From Sedimenticola thiotaurini (GTDB lineage Bacteria > Pseudomonadota > Gammaproteobacteria > Chromatiales > Chromatiaceae), in the NCBI GenBank assembly GCA_011051715.1, contig DRKP01000099.1, positions 1 to 39,034 on the forward strand: 39,034 nt of DNA, in the 5' to 3' direction. Position 1 is the stretch's first letter. The number at the start of each line of letters is the position of its first letter. A program made the translations under genes and the position numbers. This document shows positions 18,197 through 27,551 of the stretch, in pieces. The notes beneath the pieces were generated by a model that had not been told where the DNA came from, made no database searches, and saw only the letters and a list, made by a program, of their open reading frames with translations.

Positions 18197-20170
18197 TCAG
18201 AACACGATGCTCATCATCACCATCATCACGACCAGGAACAGAAGGGTCATGATGCCGCCGGCCCGCATGAAGTCCGGCACCCGGTAGCCGGCCGGCCCCA
18301 TGATCAGGGCGTTCACCTGGTGGGTGGGGATGATGAAGGAGTTGGAGGTGGCGATCGCCACGGTCAGGGCGAACACCGCCGGATCGGCGCCGACGCCGAT
18401 GGCGATGTTGACCGCCAACGGCACCAGCAGCACGGTGGCGCCGACATTGGACATCACCAGGGTGAAGAAGGTGGCCAGGGCCGCCACCGAGCTCTGGATC
18501 ACCCACACCGGCATGTGGCCCACCACGCTCAGGGTCTGTTCCGCGATCCACTTGGCGGTACCCGTGGTCTCCACCGCCAGTCCCAGGGGAATCAGGCTGG
18601 CCAGCAGGAACACGGTCTTCCAGGAGACCGCCTGGTAGGCCTCGTCGATCTTCAGCACCCCGGAGATGATCATTCCGATGGCCCCGGTCAGCAGGGCGAT
18701 GGAGAGACGGATGTCGGTGAACAGCACCAGGAACAGGGCGATGGTGAAGAACAGGCCGGCCCAGCCGACCTTGTGGGGACGCTCCTCCTCGTGCGGGAAC
18801 TCGGTGGTCACCACCACGAAGTTGCGGTCCTTCTCCAGCCGCGCCAGCACCTGCCAGGTGGTGTGCACCACCAGGGTGTCGCCCGGGTGGAACGGCATGC
18901 TGCGGATGTCCTCCCCCTCGCGCATGGTCTTGCCGTCCCGGTGCAAGGCGATCATGGCCAGACCGTAGCGGTTGCGCATCCACACGTCGCGGGCGCTCTT
19001 TCCGATCAGGTCCGAGCCGGGCGGAATCACCACCTCGGCGATACCGGCCTTGGTGGGTGAAAGGGACTCGGAGAAGCTGCGCAGCTCGTCGCGCTTGCGC
19101 AGGCCGTACTTGTCGACGAAGTGATCCAGGTCCTCCGGGCTGGCCACCACCCCGAGTACCATGCCGCCCTCGATCTTGGTGTCCCGCGCCACCACGCCGG
19201 GGCCGACCATGCTCTCCTGGCCCGGCCGCTTGATGCCGATGACGCGCACCCGGTAGTCGGTCTCCACGTCGTCCAGCTGCTTGCCCACCAGCGGACTGTC
19301 GTCCGGCACCACCACCTCGTAGAGGGCGAAATCGACACCGTAGACGTCGTGAAAATAGGACATGGCATCGGAGGCCACCGGGCTGCTGCTGGCCTCCTCG
19401 CTCACCGGCAGCACGAAGCGGCCGGCCAGCACGAAGTAGACGATGCCGGTGAGCACCAGCACCACCCCGACCGGGGTGACCGAGAACAGCCCCCAGGTGC
19501 CCATCTGCTGGTCCTCGGGCAGGGCCACGTTGGAGGTGAGAATCAGGTCGTTGAGCAGGATCAGCGGCGACGAGCCGACCATGGTCACGGTGCCGCCGAG
19601 GATGGCGCAGAATCCCATCGGCATCAGCAGCCGCGACATGGGCAGGCCGGAACGGGCCGAGATGCGGGACACCACCGGCAGAAACAGGGCCGCGGCGCCC
19701 ACGTTCTGCATGAACGAGGAGATGAAGGCGACGGTGCCGGAGATGATGGGAATGATGCGCTGCTCGGTCTTGCCTCCGATCCGCAGGATGAAGGCGGCCA
19801 CCTTGGTCATGATACCGGTCTTGTCCAGCCCGGCGCCGATGATCATCACCGCGATGATGGAGATCACCGCGTTGCTGGAGAAGCCGTCGAACAGATGCCG
19901 GCTGTCGACCAGCCCCTCCTCCAGCCCCATCAGCGGGGCCAGCAGCCCGGTCAGCCCGAGCAGCACCATGATGCAGATGGCCGCCACGTCCACGTCCACG
20001 ATCTCGAACGCGAACAGGTAGATGGTAAGCAGCAGGATCGCCGTCACCCAGGCGACCTCGATGGTGGGGACCGCATTGGCCAGGGCGATGGCGACGACGA
20101 CGAAGACGGCGGCCGCCATCAGTTTCTTGATCAACCCCTTCCTGTCGATGCTGCTGCCCTCGTCCGACAT
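18197..20170 (-). CDS. SLC13/DASS-family permease with two TrkA-C (RCK_C) domains
   Basis: The 657-residue membrane protein has two transmembrane halves separated by a soluble middle. The middle (about residues 285-470) contains two RCK_C-like modules, VPDDSPLVGKQLDD and IPPGSDLIGKSARDVW, typical of prokaryotic SLC13 permeases that take up or export sulfate, dicarboxylates or similar anions with Na+. The halves carry the repeated motifs MIIGAGLDKTG and SNVGATVLLVPLAV, and the last exits with TSNSFIIPTHQVNALIMGP. Sulfate is the likeliest substrate given neighbouring SulP genes, but this is inference. A TATAAT (minus strand, 20363-20358) may belong to its promoter. Confidence 0.85.
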   Translation of the reverse strand: MSDEGSSIDRKGLIKKLMAAAVFVVVAIALANAVPTIEVAWVTAILLLTIYLFAFEIVDVDVAAICIMVLLGLTGLLAPLMGLEEGLVDSRHLFDGFSSNAVISIIAVMIIGAGLDKTGIMTKVAAFILRIGGKTEQRIIPIISGTVAFISSFMQNVGAAALFLPVVSRISARSGLPMSRLLMPMGFCAILGGTVTMVGSSPLILLNDLILTSNVALPEDQQMGTWGLFSVTPVGVVLVLTGIVYFVLAGRFVLPVSEEASSSPVASDAMSYFHDVYGVDFALYEVVVPDDSPLVGKQLDDVETDYRVRVIGIKRPGQESMVGPGVVARDTKIEGGMVLGVVASPEDLDHFVDKYGLRKRDELRSFSESLSPTKAGIAEVVIPPGSDLIGKSARDVWMRNRYGLAMIALHRDGKTMREGEDIRSMPFHPGDTLVVHTTWQVLARLEKDRNFVVVTTEFPHEEERPHKVGWAGLFFTIALFLVLFTDIRLSIALLTGAIGMIISGVLKIDEAYQAVSWKTVFLLASLIPLGLAVETTGTAKWIAEQTLSVVGHMPVWVIQSSVAALATFFTLVMSNVGATVLLVPLAVNIAIGVGADPAVFALTVAIATSNSFIIPTHQVNALIMGPAGYRVPDFMRAGGIMTLLFLVVMMVMMSIVF

Positions 20171-20400
20171 CTCCGCTCATCCCCCTGCAACGAGACCCTT
20201 CGCGACCGCCGGTCACCTCCCCTCGGAGCCGATGCCGGGATCGTCCAGACCAGATGGTTCCTGTATGAATCCGGGGCCGGCCCTACCCGCCCCGCTGTAC
20301 GCCGGGTCCGGCGCCATGTCCCCATTCCGCCGCCGGATTCCAGAGAATCGAGGGTTGATTATATGCAGAATTCTTTCCCTGCCGCCAGCGTGGAAAGGTC

Positions 20401-21846
20401 TCAGCGCCGCCAGAATGCCGGCGTCAGCAGCACCAGGATGGTGAAGATCTCGAGCCGGCCCAGCAGCATGGCGAAGGCCGCGATCAGCTTGCCCGCATCG
20501 CTGACGCCGGAGAAGCTGGTCGCCACCTCGCCCAGGCCTGGTCCCAGGTTGTTCATGCTGGTGGCGATGGCGGAGAAGGCGGAGACCTGGTCCAGCCCGG
20601 CATGCATCATCAGCAGCATCAGCACCACGAAGGAGAGGACGTAGGCGGCGAAGAAGCCCCACACACTCTCCAGCGTGCGCTCGCGCAGCACCCGCCCGCC
20701 GAGGCGTACCGGCAGCAGGGCCCGGGGATGGATCAGGCGGCGCACCTCGCGCAGCCCCATCTGCGCCAGCACGTGGACCCGGATCACCTTCATGCCGCCG
20801 GCGGTGGAGCCACCGCAGCCGCCGACGAAGCTGATGAAGATCAGCAGCACCGGCAGGAAATCGGGCCAGCGGGAGAAATCGACGGTACCGAAGCCGGTGC
20901 TGGTCACCACCGATACCACCTCGAAGGTGGCGTTGCGCAGGCTCGGAGGAAGGGTGTGGTATTCGCCGCTGGTGCGCAGGATCAGGCTGGCCAGCAGGAT
21001 GATCCCGGCCACGAACAGCAGAAAGGTGCGCACCTCCACATCCTGCAGGTAGACCCGCAGGCTGCGCCGCCGCCAGGCCAGGAAATGGACACTGAAATTG
21101 ATCGCCCCGGCCAGCATGAACAGGGTGGCGATGGCCTCGATCAGCGGGCTGCGGAACCACCCCAGGCTCTCGTCGTGGGTGGAGAAGCCGCCGGTGGAGA
21201 CGGTGGAGAGGCTGTGGGCGACGGCGTCGAACGGCGTCATCCCCGCCAGCCAGTAGGCCACCGCATTGGCCACGGTGATGCCGACGTAGACCACCCAGAG
21301 CACCTGCGCGGTATGGGCCAGCCGCGGGGTCAGCTTCTCCTCCTTCATCGGTCCCGGCGCCTCCGCCCGGTACAGCTGCATGCCACCGATCCCGACCAGC
21401 GGCAGCACCGCCACCCCCAGCACGATCAGCCCCATGCCACCGAACCACTGCAACTGCTGGCGGTAGAAGAGCACCGACTTCGGCAGCTGCTCCAGTCCGG
21501 TGATCACGGTGGCGCCGGTGGTGGTGAAGCCGGAGACCGCCTCGAACAGGGCATCGACGAATCCGAGATGGGCACCGAGGATGAAGGGCAATGACGCCAC
21601 CGTACTGATGCCGCCCCAGAAGATCGCCACCACCAGGAACCCGTCCCGCGTCGCCAGATCGTGCCGGGCCCCGCGGCCGAACCAGGCGAACACCAGCCCG
21701 GGCAGCAGGATGACCACCAGGGAGGTGAGGAAATGGCGCGCCTCGCCGTCGTCGTACCAGAGCGAGATCGCCAGCGGGATCAGCATGGTGAGGCTGAACC
21801 CGATGAAGAAGAAGCCGACGATTCGGAGGATGGTGGCGCCGCGCAT
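20401..21846 (-). CDS. trkH: Potassium uptake protein TrkH
   Basis: TrkH is the membrane pore of the Trk K+ uptake system. At 481 residues it matches the E. coli protein (483). The four pore loops are visible, for example VSGFTTTGATVIT, HSLSTVSTGGFSTHD, STGFGTVDFSRWPDF and ATSMNNLGPGLG. The selectivity residues (G in each loop) appear intact. GGGGAG precedes the ATG. The regulatory subunit TrkA is not encoded in this window. It is third in a leftward run of transporter genes. Confidence 0.95.
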   Translation of the reverse strand: MRGATILRIVGFFFIGFSLTMLIPLAISLWYDDGEARHFLTSLVVILLPGLVFAWFGRGARHDLATRDGFLVVAIFWGGISTVASLPFILGAHLGFVDALFEAVSGFTTTGATVITGLEQLPKSVLFYRQQLQWFGGMGLIVLGVAVLPLVGIGGMQLYRAEAPGPMKEEKLTPRLAHTAQVLWVVYVGITVANAVAYWLAGMTPFDAVAHSLSTVSTGGFSTHDESLGWFRSPLIEAIATLFMLAGAINFSVHFLAWRRRSLRVYLQDVEVRTFLLFVAGIILLASLILRTSGEYHTLPPSLRNATFEVVSVVTSTGFGTVDFSRWPDFLPVLLIFISFVGGCGGSTAGGMKVIRVHVLAQMGLREVRRLIHPRALLPVRLGGRVLRERTLESVWGFFAAYVLSFVVLMLLMMHAGLDQVSAFSAIATSMNNLGPGLGEVATSFSGVSDAGKLIAAFAMLLGRLEIFTILVLLTPAFWRR

Positions 21847-21903
21847 CGGTACTCCCCGTTCACCCCTGGAAAAGGATGCCGGCCATTGTACGCGATACCG
21901 GGG

Positions 21904-22173
21904 TCAGTGGTCCGGTGTCGTGGGAGCAGTGAGCTTGCGCAGCAGATTGACGTCCCTGAACTGCTTCAGATTGCCGCGGGCAGCGAGCAGCAGGACGATG
22001 GCGAGGGCGAAGCGGGTGCCGTTGAACTGCTGGTTGAGCACCATGTAGCCGAACAGCCCCAGCGCCACCCCGATCTCGGCCAGCATGAACCAGAGATAGG
22101 CGCGACCATAGCGCAGCTGGCGCCGCAGGAACCGCCGCTCCCCCTCCGACAGGGGCGGCTGCCCCTCACTCAT
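21904..22173 (-). CDS. Small two-helix membrane protein, 89 aa
   Basis: The ATG at 22173 overlaps the end of the upstream SulP gene (stop at 22166), indicating translational coupling. An acidic, polar N-terminus is followed by two hydrophobic helices (AYLWFMLAEIGVALGLFGYM and FALAIVLLLAA) and a basic C-terminal tail. Function unknown; the coupling suggests an accessory role for the SulP transporter. Confidence 0.65.
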   Translation of the reverse strand: MSEGQPPLSEGERRFLRRQLRYGRAYLWFMLAEIGVALGLFGYMVLNQQFNGTRFALAIVLLLAARGNLKQFRDVNLLRKLTAPTTPDH

Positions 22174-23941
22174 CCCGGTAGGGGATTTCGTGGCACTCGT
22201 GGAAGATGCGCCGGTCGCAGCGTTCGCACACCTTGTGGTCCAGCTTCTGGAAGATGCCGTGGATGGCATCGGTCTTGGACTGGAACACATGGTTGGGGTC
22301 GATGATGTCCAGCGCCCCGTAGCGGTCGAGGGAGTCCCACAGCCCCTCCTTCACATGGATCAGGAAGAAGTCGCCCCCCATGCGGCGCCGTTTCTGCGCC
22401 TCGTCGGCCAGTGCCTGGGCACCGCTGGTGTCGACGAAATTGATGCCGTCGCCAATGATGGCCAGGAATTTCTGTTCCGGTGCCTGCTCGCGGATACGCT
22501 CGAACTCGTCCTGGACGTGGCTGATGGAACCGAAGAAGAGGGAGCCATCGATACGCAGGATCTTCAGCTGCGGGCACTCCGGCAGGTCGGGATCACTGGA
22601 GAAGGCGCTCTTGTAGAGGCGCGGGTCCGGTACCCGGGAGAGGATCCTGGGATGGGAGACCCGCTCCAGGTAGAGCACCAGGGAGAGCAGGATGCCGGCG
22701 AAGATGGCCAGCTCCAGCTCCAGGAACAGGGCGCCGAAGAAGGTCACCGCCATCACCGCCGTCTCCCGGTGGCTGGAGTGCAGGATGTGGCGGATCTCTT
22801 TGAAATCGACCAGGCCCCAGGCCACCATGAACAGGATGCCGGCCATGGCGGCATTGGGCAGCCAGGCCGCCAGCGGGGCCACCGCCAGCACGATCAGCAT
22901 CAGCAGCAGCCCGGCGAACACCGCGGCCAGCTGGGTCCTCGCCCCCGACTGGTAGTTGAGGCCGGAACGGTTGAACGAACCGGTGGCCACGTAGCCGGAG
23001 AAGAAGCTGCCGAAGATGTTGGACAGTCCCTGGCCGATGAACTCCTGGTTGCCGTCGATGCGGTCGCCGCTGCGGGCGGCGATGGAACGGCCGATGGAGA
23101 CCGCCTCGGTCAGGGCGAACAGGGTCACCGCCAGGGCCGAGGGCGCCAGGTTGCGGAAGGTCTCGAAGGAGAAATCGGGGCTGGAGAGGGGCGGCAGGCT
23201 CTGGGGCAGTGCCCCCACGGTCTTGATCTGGGTCACCTCGGCCCCGAACAGGCTGTTCAGCAGCGCCGCGGCGGCGCTGCCGATGAGCATGGCGGCGATC
23301 ATGTACGGAAAACGGGGAAACCAGCGCTTCACCGCCAGCCCCGACAGCAGGGTGATCAGCGCCACCGCCGTGACATAGATATTGATGGAGGGGATCTGCT
23401 GCACGAACTGGAACAGGATCTCGTGCAGATGCCCGCCCCGCTCCATGGTGATGCCGAAGAAGTTCTTCAGCTGCTTGGCGGCAATCAGGATGGCGGCACC
23501 GGCGGTGAATCCGACGATCACCGAATGGGAGATGAAATTGACCAGGGCGCCCATGCGCGCCAGCCCGAGGGCCAGTTCCAGCACACCCACGATGAAGGTC
23601 ATGGTGAGGGCCAGGACCACGTAGTCCGCCGTGCCCGGTTCGGCGTAGACGCTGAGAGCGGAGAACAGCACGATGGACGCCGCCGTGGTGGGGCCGGAGA
23701 CGAGATGGCGGGAGGAGCCGAACAGGGCGGCGATGACGGCCGGGATCATGCCGGCGTAGAGACCGTATTCCGGCGGCATGCCGGCGATGGTGGCGAAGGC
23801 CACGCCCTGCGGCAGTACCACGATCGCACCGGTGAGTCCGGCGAGAAAATCGGCCTTCAGGTCACGCTGGGTGACATTGGGCAGCCAGGCCATGAACGGG
23901 ATAAAGCGCCACCACAGGGGGGCTGTCGTCGTCGATGCCAT
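22166..23941 (-). CDS. SulP-family anion transporter with STAS domain and Cys/His-rich tail
   Basis: This 591-residue protein has the SulP transmembrane core (LTGAIVVLPQGVAFATIAGM, the signature VSGPTTAASI, and a GSFNRSGLNYQSGARTQLA segment) and a cytosolic STAS domain from about residue 460 (LRIDGSLFFGSISHVQDEF, NFVDTSGAQAL). It probably imports sulfate or a similar anion. After the STAS domain lies an extra tail with CERC and HECHE, a potential metal site that is not part of standard SulP proteins. AAGGA precedes the ATG. It heads the leftward run with the small membrane protein and trkH. Confidence 0.9.
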   Translation of the reverse strand: MASTTTAPLWWRFIPFMAWLPNVTQRDLKADFLAGLTGAIVVLPQGVAFATIAGMPPEYGLYAGMIPAVIAALFGSSRHLVSGPTTAASIVLFSALSVYAEPGTADYVVLALTMTFIVGVLELALGLARMGALVNFISHSVIVGFTAGAAILIAAKQLKNFFGITMERGGHLHEILFQFVQQIPSINIYVTAVALITLLSGLAVKRWFPRFPYMIAAMLIGSAAAALLNSLFGAEVTQIKTVGALPQSLPPLSSPDFSFETFRNLAPSALAVTLFALTEAVSIGRSIAARSGDRIDGNQEFIGQGLSNIFGSFFSGYVATGSFNRSGLNYQSGARTQLAAVFAGLLLMLIVLAVAPLAAWLPNAAMAGILFMVAWGLVDFKEIRHILHSSHRETAVMAVTFFGALFLELELAIFAGILLSLVLYLERVSHPRILSRVPDPRLYKSAFSSDPDLPECPQLKILRIDGSLFFGSISHVQDEFERIREQAPEQKFLAIIGDGINFVDTSGAQALADEAQKRRRMGGDFFLIHVKEGLWDSLDRYGALDIIDPNHVFQSKTDAIHGIFQKLDHKVCERCDRRIFHECHEIPYRDE

Positions 23942-24453
23942 CTGCTTTCCTTGGATCGGGACCCGCCGTGCCGATCCGCAGGCGTGGGGTTACGCCATTC
24001 GGTTTGGCCGGGGTATCGCCAGGTTTGTTTCACTACGTTTCACGGCGCGACCCTTGGGCCCCGTTGTGCAAACACGGGATTCCCGCTACCGCCGCGATGC
24101 GATGGTCACTGCCCACGCCCCACGGACGCATCGAATGCCATCATCTTCGGGCTGCGGGATTACCTGCAGTCAGCGATGTGAAGCGCCGTACCGAGTTCCG
24201 GAACACCGCGCGCGGAACTTCTGCGACTGCCCGCGGGCGGGACTCCCAGGCAGCGGCAGAGCCTTCCATCATGCCGAAGCAGAGGATCCGGGCACCTTTT
24301 TCAACTGGAACGTGTTGCGTCAGGCCGCCTGTGCCTGGAACCGGATTAGTATATCCTGATTTACTCCAGCGCGCAAAACGGGGGGTCGTCCCCACCTGCC
24401 CCACCGTCCGTCGAGACCAGCACCAGGAACAGCAGGCCAGCGGGAACCGGCGC
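23942..24453. other. Intergenic region upstream of the SulP gene
   Basis: About 510 bases between the SulP start and the stop of the DUF4124 gene. Apart from the minus-strand promoter candidate at 24348-24376 I see no coding frame with a ribosome-binding site. The part nearest SulP would form a roughly 400-base leader if that promoter is used; it is GC-rich with local inverted repeats (for example around 24190-24260) but matches no riboswitch I recognise. Confidence 0.35.
24348..24376 (-). promoter_or_regulatory. Possible promoter upstream of the SulP gene
   Basis: Minus strand: TTGCGC (24376-24371), 17-base spacer, TATACT (24353-24348). It lies in an AT-richer patch and points towards the SulP gene about 400 bases downstream. 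Confidence 0.4.
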
Positions 24454-25362
24454 CTATTTCTCCATTTCCCACGACCTGTGGCGGGCCAGCTCCCCTTGGA
24501 CATAGAGATATTCGTCCAGGGTGAAACTCTGATCCTGCTCCTCCAGGACCACGACAGTGGCCCTTCTCACCCGACCTCCCCGACGCTGGTAGAACACCAG
24601 CCGTTCATCGTCGGCCTGCAGTACCGCAGTGTCGAAGAGACCCCGGTCGAGGTTCGGAACATGGCTGCTTCGGGTCGCCGTGAAGCGCAGCCCCCTGGGA
24701 CCGATCGAGAACCAGAAGAACCTTTTGTAGTGTACCTTCCTGTCCCTGCCCTCCTGCTCGGTCTCGATCCGGAACACCCCTTCGGACCGCCAGTCGCCGT
24801 CCCAACTGGCATCGTAGTGATCGACCCTGGACGGTGGGACAGAGTTGGGCGTGAGACATTCGGTCTCGACCAGGCGCCCCCGGTATCGCCCCAGGTTCCC
24901 CCGGGAGCCTCCGGCGATCTCTTCGAGAAGTGTCTTCACCGCCTCAATCTGTTCCGCTTCGAGAGGGGTGCTGGGTACTGGTTCGCGGGAATCCCTGATC
25001 CGATGATCCCACGCCGTCTCCAGCGAACTGAAGCAACGGCGATCGGAAGGGAGGCTGGCGATCCCGCCGGCCGGGGGACTGGCGGTCTGCGACACCCCCT
25101 TCCCGGACGAAGTGGATTCTCCGCTGCCGCCGATCTTCCGCTCGTAGTCGCGAATGCTCCGCATGCGTGACTCCGCCTCGCGGACACTCTCCGCCGAAGG
25201 AGGGGGCGCAAGCTCGACCTCCTGCGATGCGCACTCGGGTGGAGGGCAATCCCCGTAATGAACGATGCCGTCGCTGTCGACCCATTTGTAGATCTGTCCA
25301 ACCGCGGGTGGCAACGCGAAGAGAGTGGCCAGAAAGAGAATGATGGGAAAAGGAGTTGGCAT
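24454..25362 (-). CDS. Periplasmic DUF4124-domain protein, 302 aa
   Basis: A signal peptide (PIILFLATLFALPPAVG) precedes QIYKWVDSDGIVHYGDCPPP, the DUF4124 motif common in gammaproteobacterial periplasmic proteins. A Ser/Gly-rich linker follows (about residues 75-115), then a 190-residue C-terminal domain with charged strands (YDASWDGDWRSEGVFRIE, KRFFWFSIGPRGLRF) that I do not recognise. GGAGG six bases before the ATG at 25362 decides the start over longer readings. Its 5' side is shared with the divergent BicA-like gene. Function unknown. Confidence 0.75.
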   Translation of the reverse strand: MPTPFPIILFLATLFALPPAVGQIYKWVDSDGIVHYGDCPPPECASQEVELAPPPSAESVREAESRMRSIRDYERKIGGSGESTSSGKGVSQTASPPAGGIASLPSDRRCFSSLETAWDHRIRDSREPVPSTPLEAEQIEAVKTLLEEIAGGSRGNLGRYRGRLVETECLTPNSVPPSRVDHYDASWDGDWRSEGVFRIETEQEGRDRKVHYKRFFWFSIGPRGLRFTATRSSHVPNLDRGLFDTAVLQADDERLVFYQRRGGRVRRATVVVLEEQDQSFTLDEYLYVQGELARHRSWEMEK

Positions 25363-25831
25363 ATCGACCTCCATGGCATACGCCGGTTCTTCAGGAGGGT
25401 CGTCCCTGGTCATTGCGGTGGAAACCATGTTCGTCCACCCTGAACCACCGCTCCCCCCGCTTCGTCCCCGATCTGCCTTTAGTTCGGAACTCGACACCTC
25501 CCTGCATGGACACACATTCCGATCTGTACAGGAACGGCAGGAGCGGAACAGATCGAGGTTTCTTCAGAAACTAGATCCACCTGTCAAGACAGGCAATGAC
25601 ACCCGTCAATCCGGAGCAGGGAGTCACCGGGGCGGCAGGGTAAGCTGTGGACAACCCGCCATCCCGGTGCGGCCCGGGACCCGTCTTGCGGATTCGGGCC
25701 GGCGCCGAAACGACGAAAGCTGGCATCTCCAGGCATTCATCCAGGGCCGCATACCTTCTATCCGGAAGATGGTTTAGACTTCACCGGATTTTCCACCACC
25801 CGTGACTCCCCACCGAGAGGCGAACCCGTCG
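25363..25831. other. Divergent intergenic region with inverted repeats
   Basis: This 469-base gap separates the leftward DUF4124 gene from the rightward BicA-like gene. Visible are an inverted repeat CGATCTGT (25520-25527) / ACAGATCG (25548-25555), a hairpin GTTTC-TTCA-GAAAC just after it, and a CCTGTC-AA-GACAGG hairpin near 25580. They could be operators or attenuators. No gene and no strong promoter was found. Confidence 0.4.
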
Positions 25832-27541
25832 ATGCAACTGGTACACGGACTCCATTTCGACAATCTCCGGGGAGACCTCTACGGCGGCCTCACCGCCGCA
25901 GTCGTCGCCCTGCCGCTGGCGCTGGCGATGGGTGTCTCCGCCGGTGCCGGTCCCATCGCCGGCATCTACGGTGCCATCTTCGTCGGCCTGTTCGCCGCCC
26001 TGTTCGGCGGCACCCCGGCCCAGGTGTCCGGCCCCACCGGACCGATGACGGTGGTGATGGCGGCGGTCTTCACCCAGTACACCGCCATGTTTCCGGACGA
26101 TCCCGCCCGCGGCGCCGCCCTGGCATTCACCATCGTCGTCCTCGGCGGTCTGTTCCAGATCCTGTTCGGCGTGCTGAAGCTGGGAAAGTACATCAACCTC
26201 ATCCCCCACCCGGTGGTGTCCGGCTTCATGAGCGGAATCGGGGTGATCATCATCCTGCTGCAGTTCGGTCCCCTGCTGGGTCACCCCGCCCTTCCCGGCC
26301 CGCTGGCCTCGGCCCGCGCCCTGCCGGAGATCCTGTCCCACCCGGTGCCGGCCGCGGTGGCGCTGGGCCTGCTGTCGCTGACCGTGGTCTACCTGCTGCC
26401 GGCACGCATCAACCGGTTGATCCCTTCGCCGCTGCTCGCCCTGGTGCTCGGCAGTGTCGCCCTCTGGCTCTGGCAGGGGGGAGAGATCAGCAGCACGGTG
26501 GAGAACGGGAAGACCCTCTACCGCATGGGCGGGGCGACCGTCCTCGGCGACATCCCCGGCGGTGTCCCGGTACCCCGGATGCCGGTGTTCGAGCTGGCGC
26601 TGCTGCCGGGGATGCTGAAATCGGCGCTGATGCTGGCCGCCCTCGGCAGCATCGACTCCCTGCTCACCTCGCTGGTGGCGGACAACATCACCCGGACCTA
26701 CCACGACTCCGACCGCGAGCTGATCGGCCAGGGCATCGGCAACAGCATCGCCGGCCTGTTCGGCGGCCTCCCCGGTGCCGGCGCCACCATGCGCACGGTG
26801 GTCAACGTGCGCGCCGGCGGACGCACCCCCCTGTCGGGGGCGCTGCATGCGCTGGTGCTGCTGGCAGTCGTCCTCGGGGCGGGATCGGTGGCCCGCTACA
26901 TCCCCCATGCCGTGCTGGCCGGGATCCTGGTCAAGGTGGGCACCGACATCATCGACTGGGACTACCTGAAACGGCTGCACCGGGCGCCGAAGGCGGGGGT
27001 GGTGATGATGTTCACGGTCCTCTTCATCACCGTCTTCGTCGACCTGATCACGGCGGTGGCCATCGGCATGATCATGGCCTCGTTCGTGTTCATGCAGCGC
27101 ATGGTGGAACTGCAGCTCGACTCCATCGTCGCCATCACCAGTCCGGCCCCCGAGTCCCCCCTCAGCGAGACCGAATCCAGGCTGCTGGAAGCGGCCGGCG
27201 GCCGCATCCTGCTGTTCCACGTCTCCGGCCCGATGAGCTTCGGCGCCGCCAAGGGGATGGCCCGGCGCCTGGCCGGTTTCGACCAGTACGACGTGCTGAT
27301 ACTGGACCTGTCCGAGGTGCCGCAGATCGACTTCACCTCCTGCCGCGCCATCGACGATATGCTGCACGACGCCTGGGACAGTGGCCGCGAGGCCTACCTG
27401 GTGAGCTGCACACCGAGGGTCCAGGCGATGCTGGAGCAGCAGGGCGTGCTCGACGACCGCCACCGGGACCGCCTGCTGGCGAGCCGTCGCGAGGCCCTGG
27501 AAAGGGGATTGGAGCGGGTGCGGCAGCGCAGCGGAGACTGA
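25832..27541 (+). CDS. BicA-like SulP transporter (candidate bicarbonate transporter)
   Basis: The N-terminus LHFDNLRGDLYGGLTAAVVA and the motif FAALFGGTPAQVSGPTGPMT closely follow cyanobacterial BicA, a Na+-dependent bicarbonate importer of the SulP family, more than sulfate-type SulP proteins. The transmembrane core is followed by a STAS domain (RILLFHVSGPMSFGAAKGMA, LDLSEVPQIDFTSCRAID). ATG 25832 is preferred over GTG 25802 because it matches the BicA start and follows GAGAGG. Bicarbonate transport would suit an autotroph, but substrate assignment inside SulP is uncertain without experiments. cmoA begins 10 bases after its stop. Confidence 0.85.
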   Translation: MQLVHGLHFDNLRGDLYGGLTAAVVALPLALAMGVSAGAGPIAGIYGAIFVGLFAALFGGTPAQVSGPTGPMTVVMAAVFTQYTAMFPDDPARGAALAFTIVVLGGLFQILFGVLKLGKYINLIPHPVVSGFMSGIGVIIILLQFGPLLGHPALPGPLASARALPEILSHPVPAAVALGLLSLTVVYLLPARINRLIPSPLLALVLGSVALWLWQGGEISSTVENGKTLYRMGGATVLGDIPGGVPVPRMPVFELALLPGMLKSALMLAALGSIDSLLTSLVADNITRTYHDSDRELIGQGIGNSIAGLFGGLPGAGATMRTVVNVRAGGRTPLSGALHALVLLAVVLGAGSVARYIPHAVLAGILVKVGTDIIDWDYLKRLHRAPKAGVVMMFTVLFITVFVDLITAVAIGMIMASFVFMQRMVELQLDSIVAITSPAPESPLSETESRLLEAAGGRILLFHVSGPMSFGAAKGMARRLAGFDQYDVLILDLSEVPQIDFTSCRAIDDMLHDAWDSGREAYLVSCTPRVQAMLEQQGVLDDRHRDRLLASRREALERGLERVRQRSGD

Positions 27542-27551
27542 CGCTGGACCT

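Noticed and set aside
22190-24181. 663-codon plus-strand frame opposite the SulP gene
   Set aside because: Antisense shadow; Gly/His/Gln-rich without any recognisable motif.
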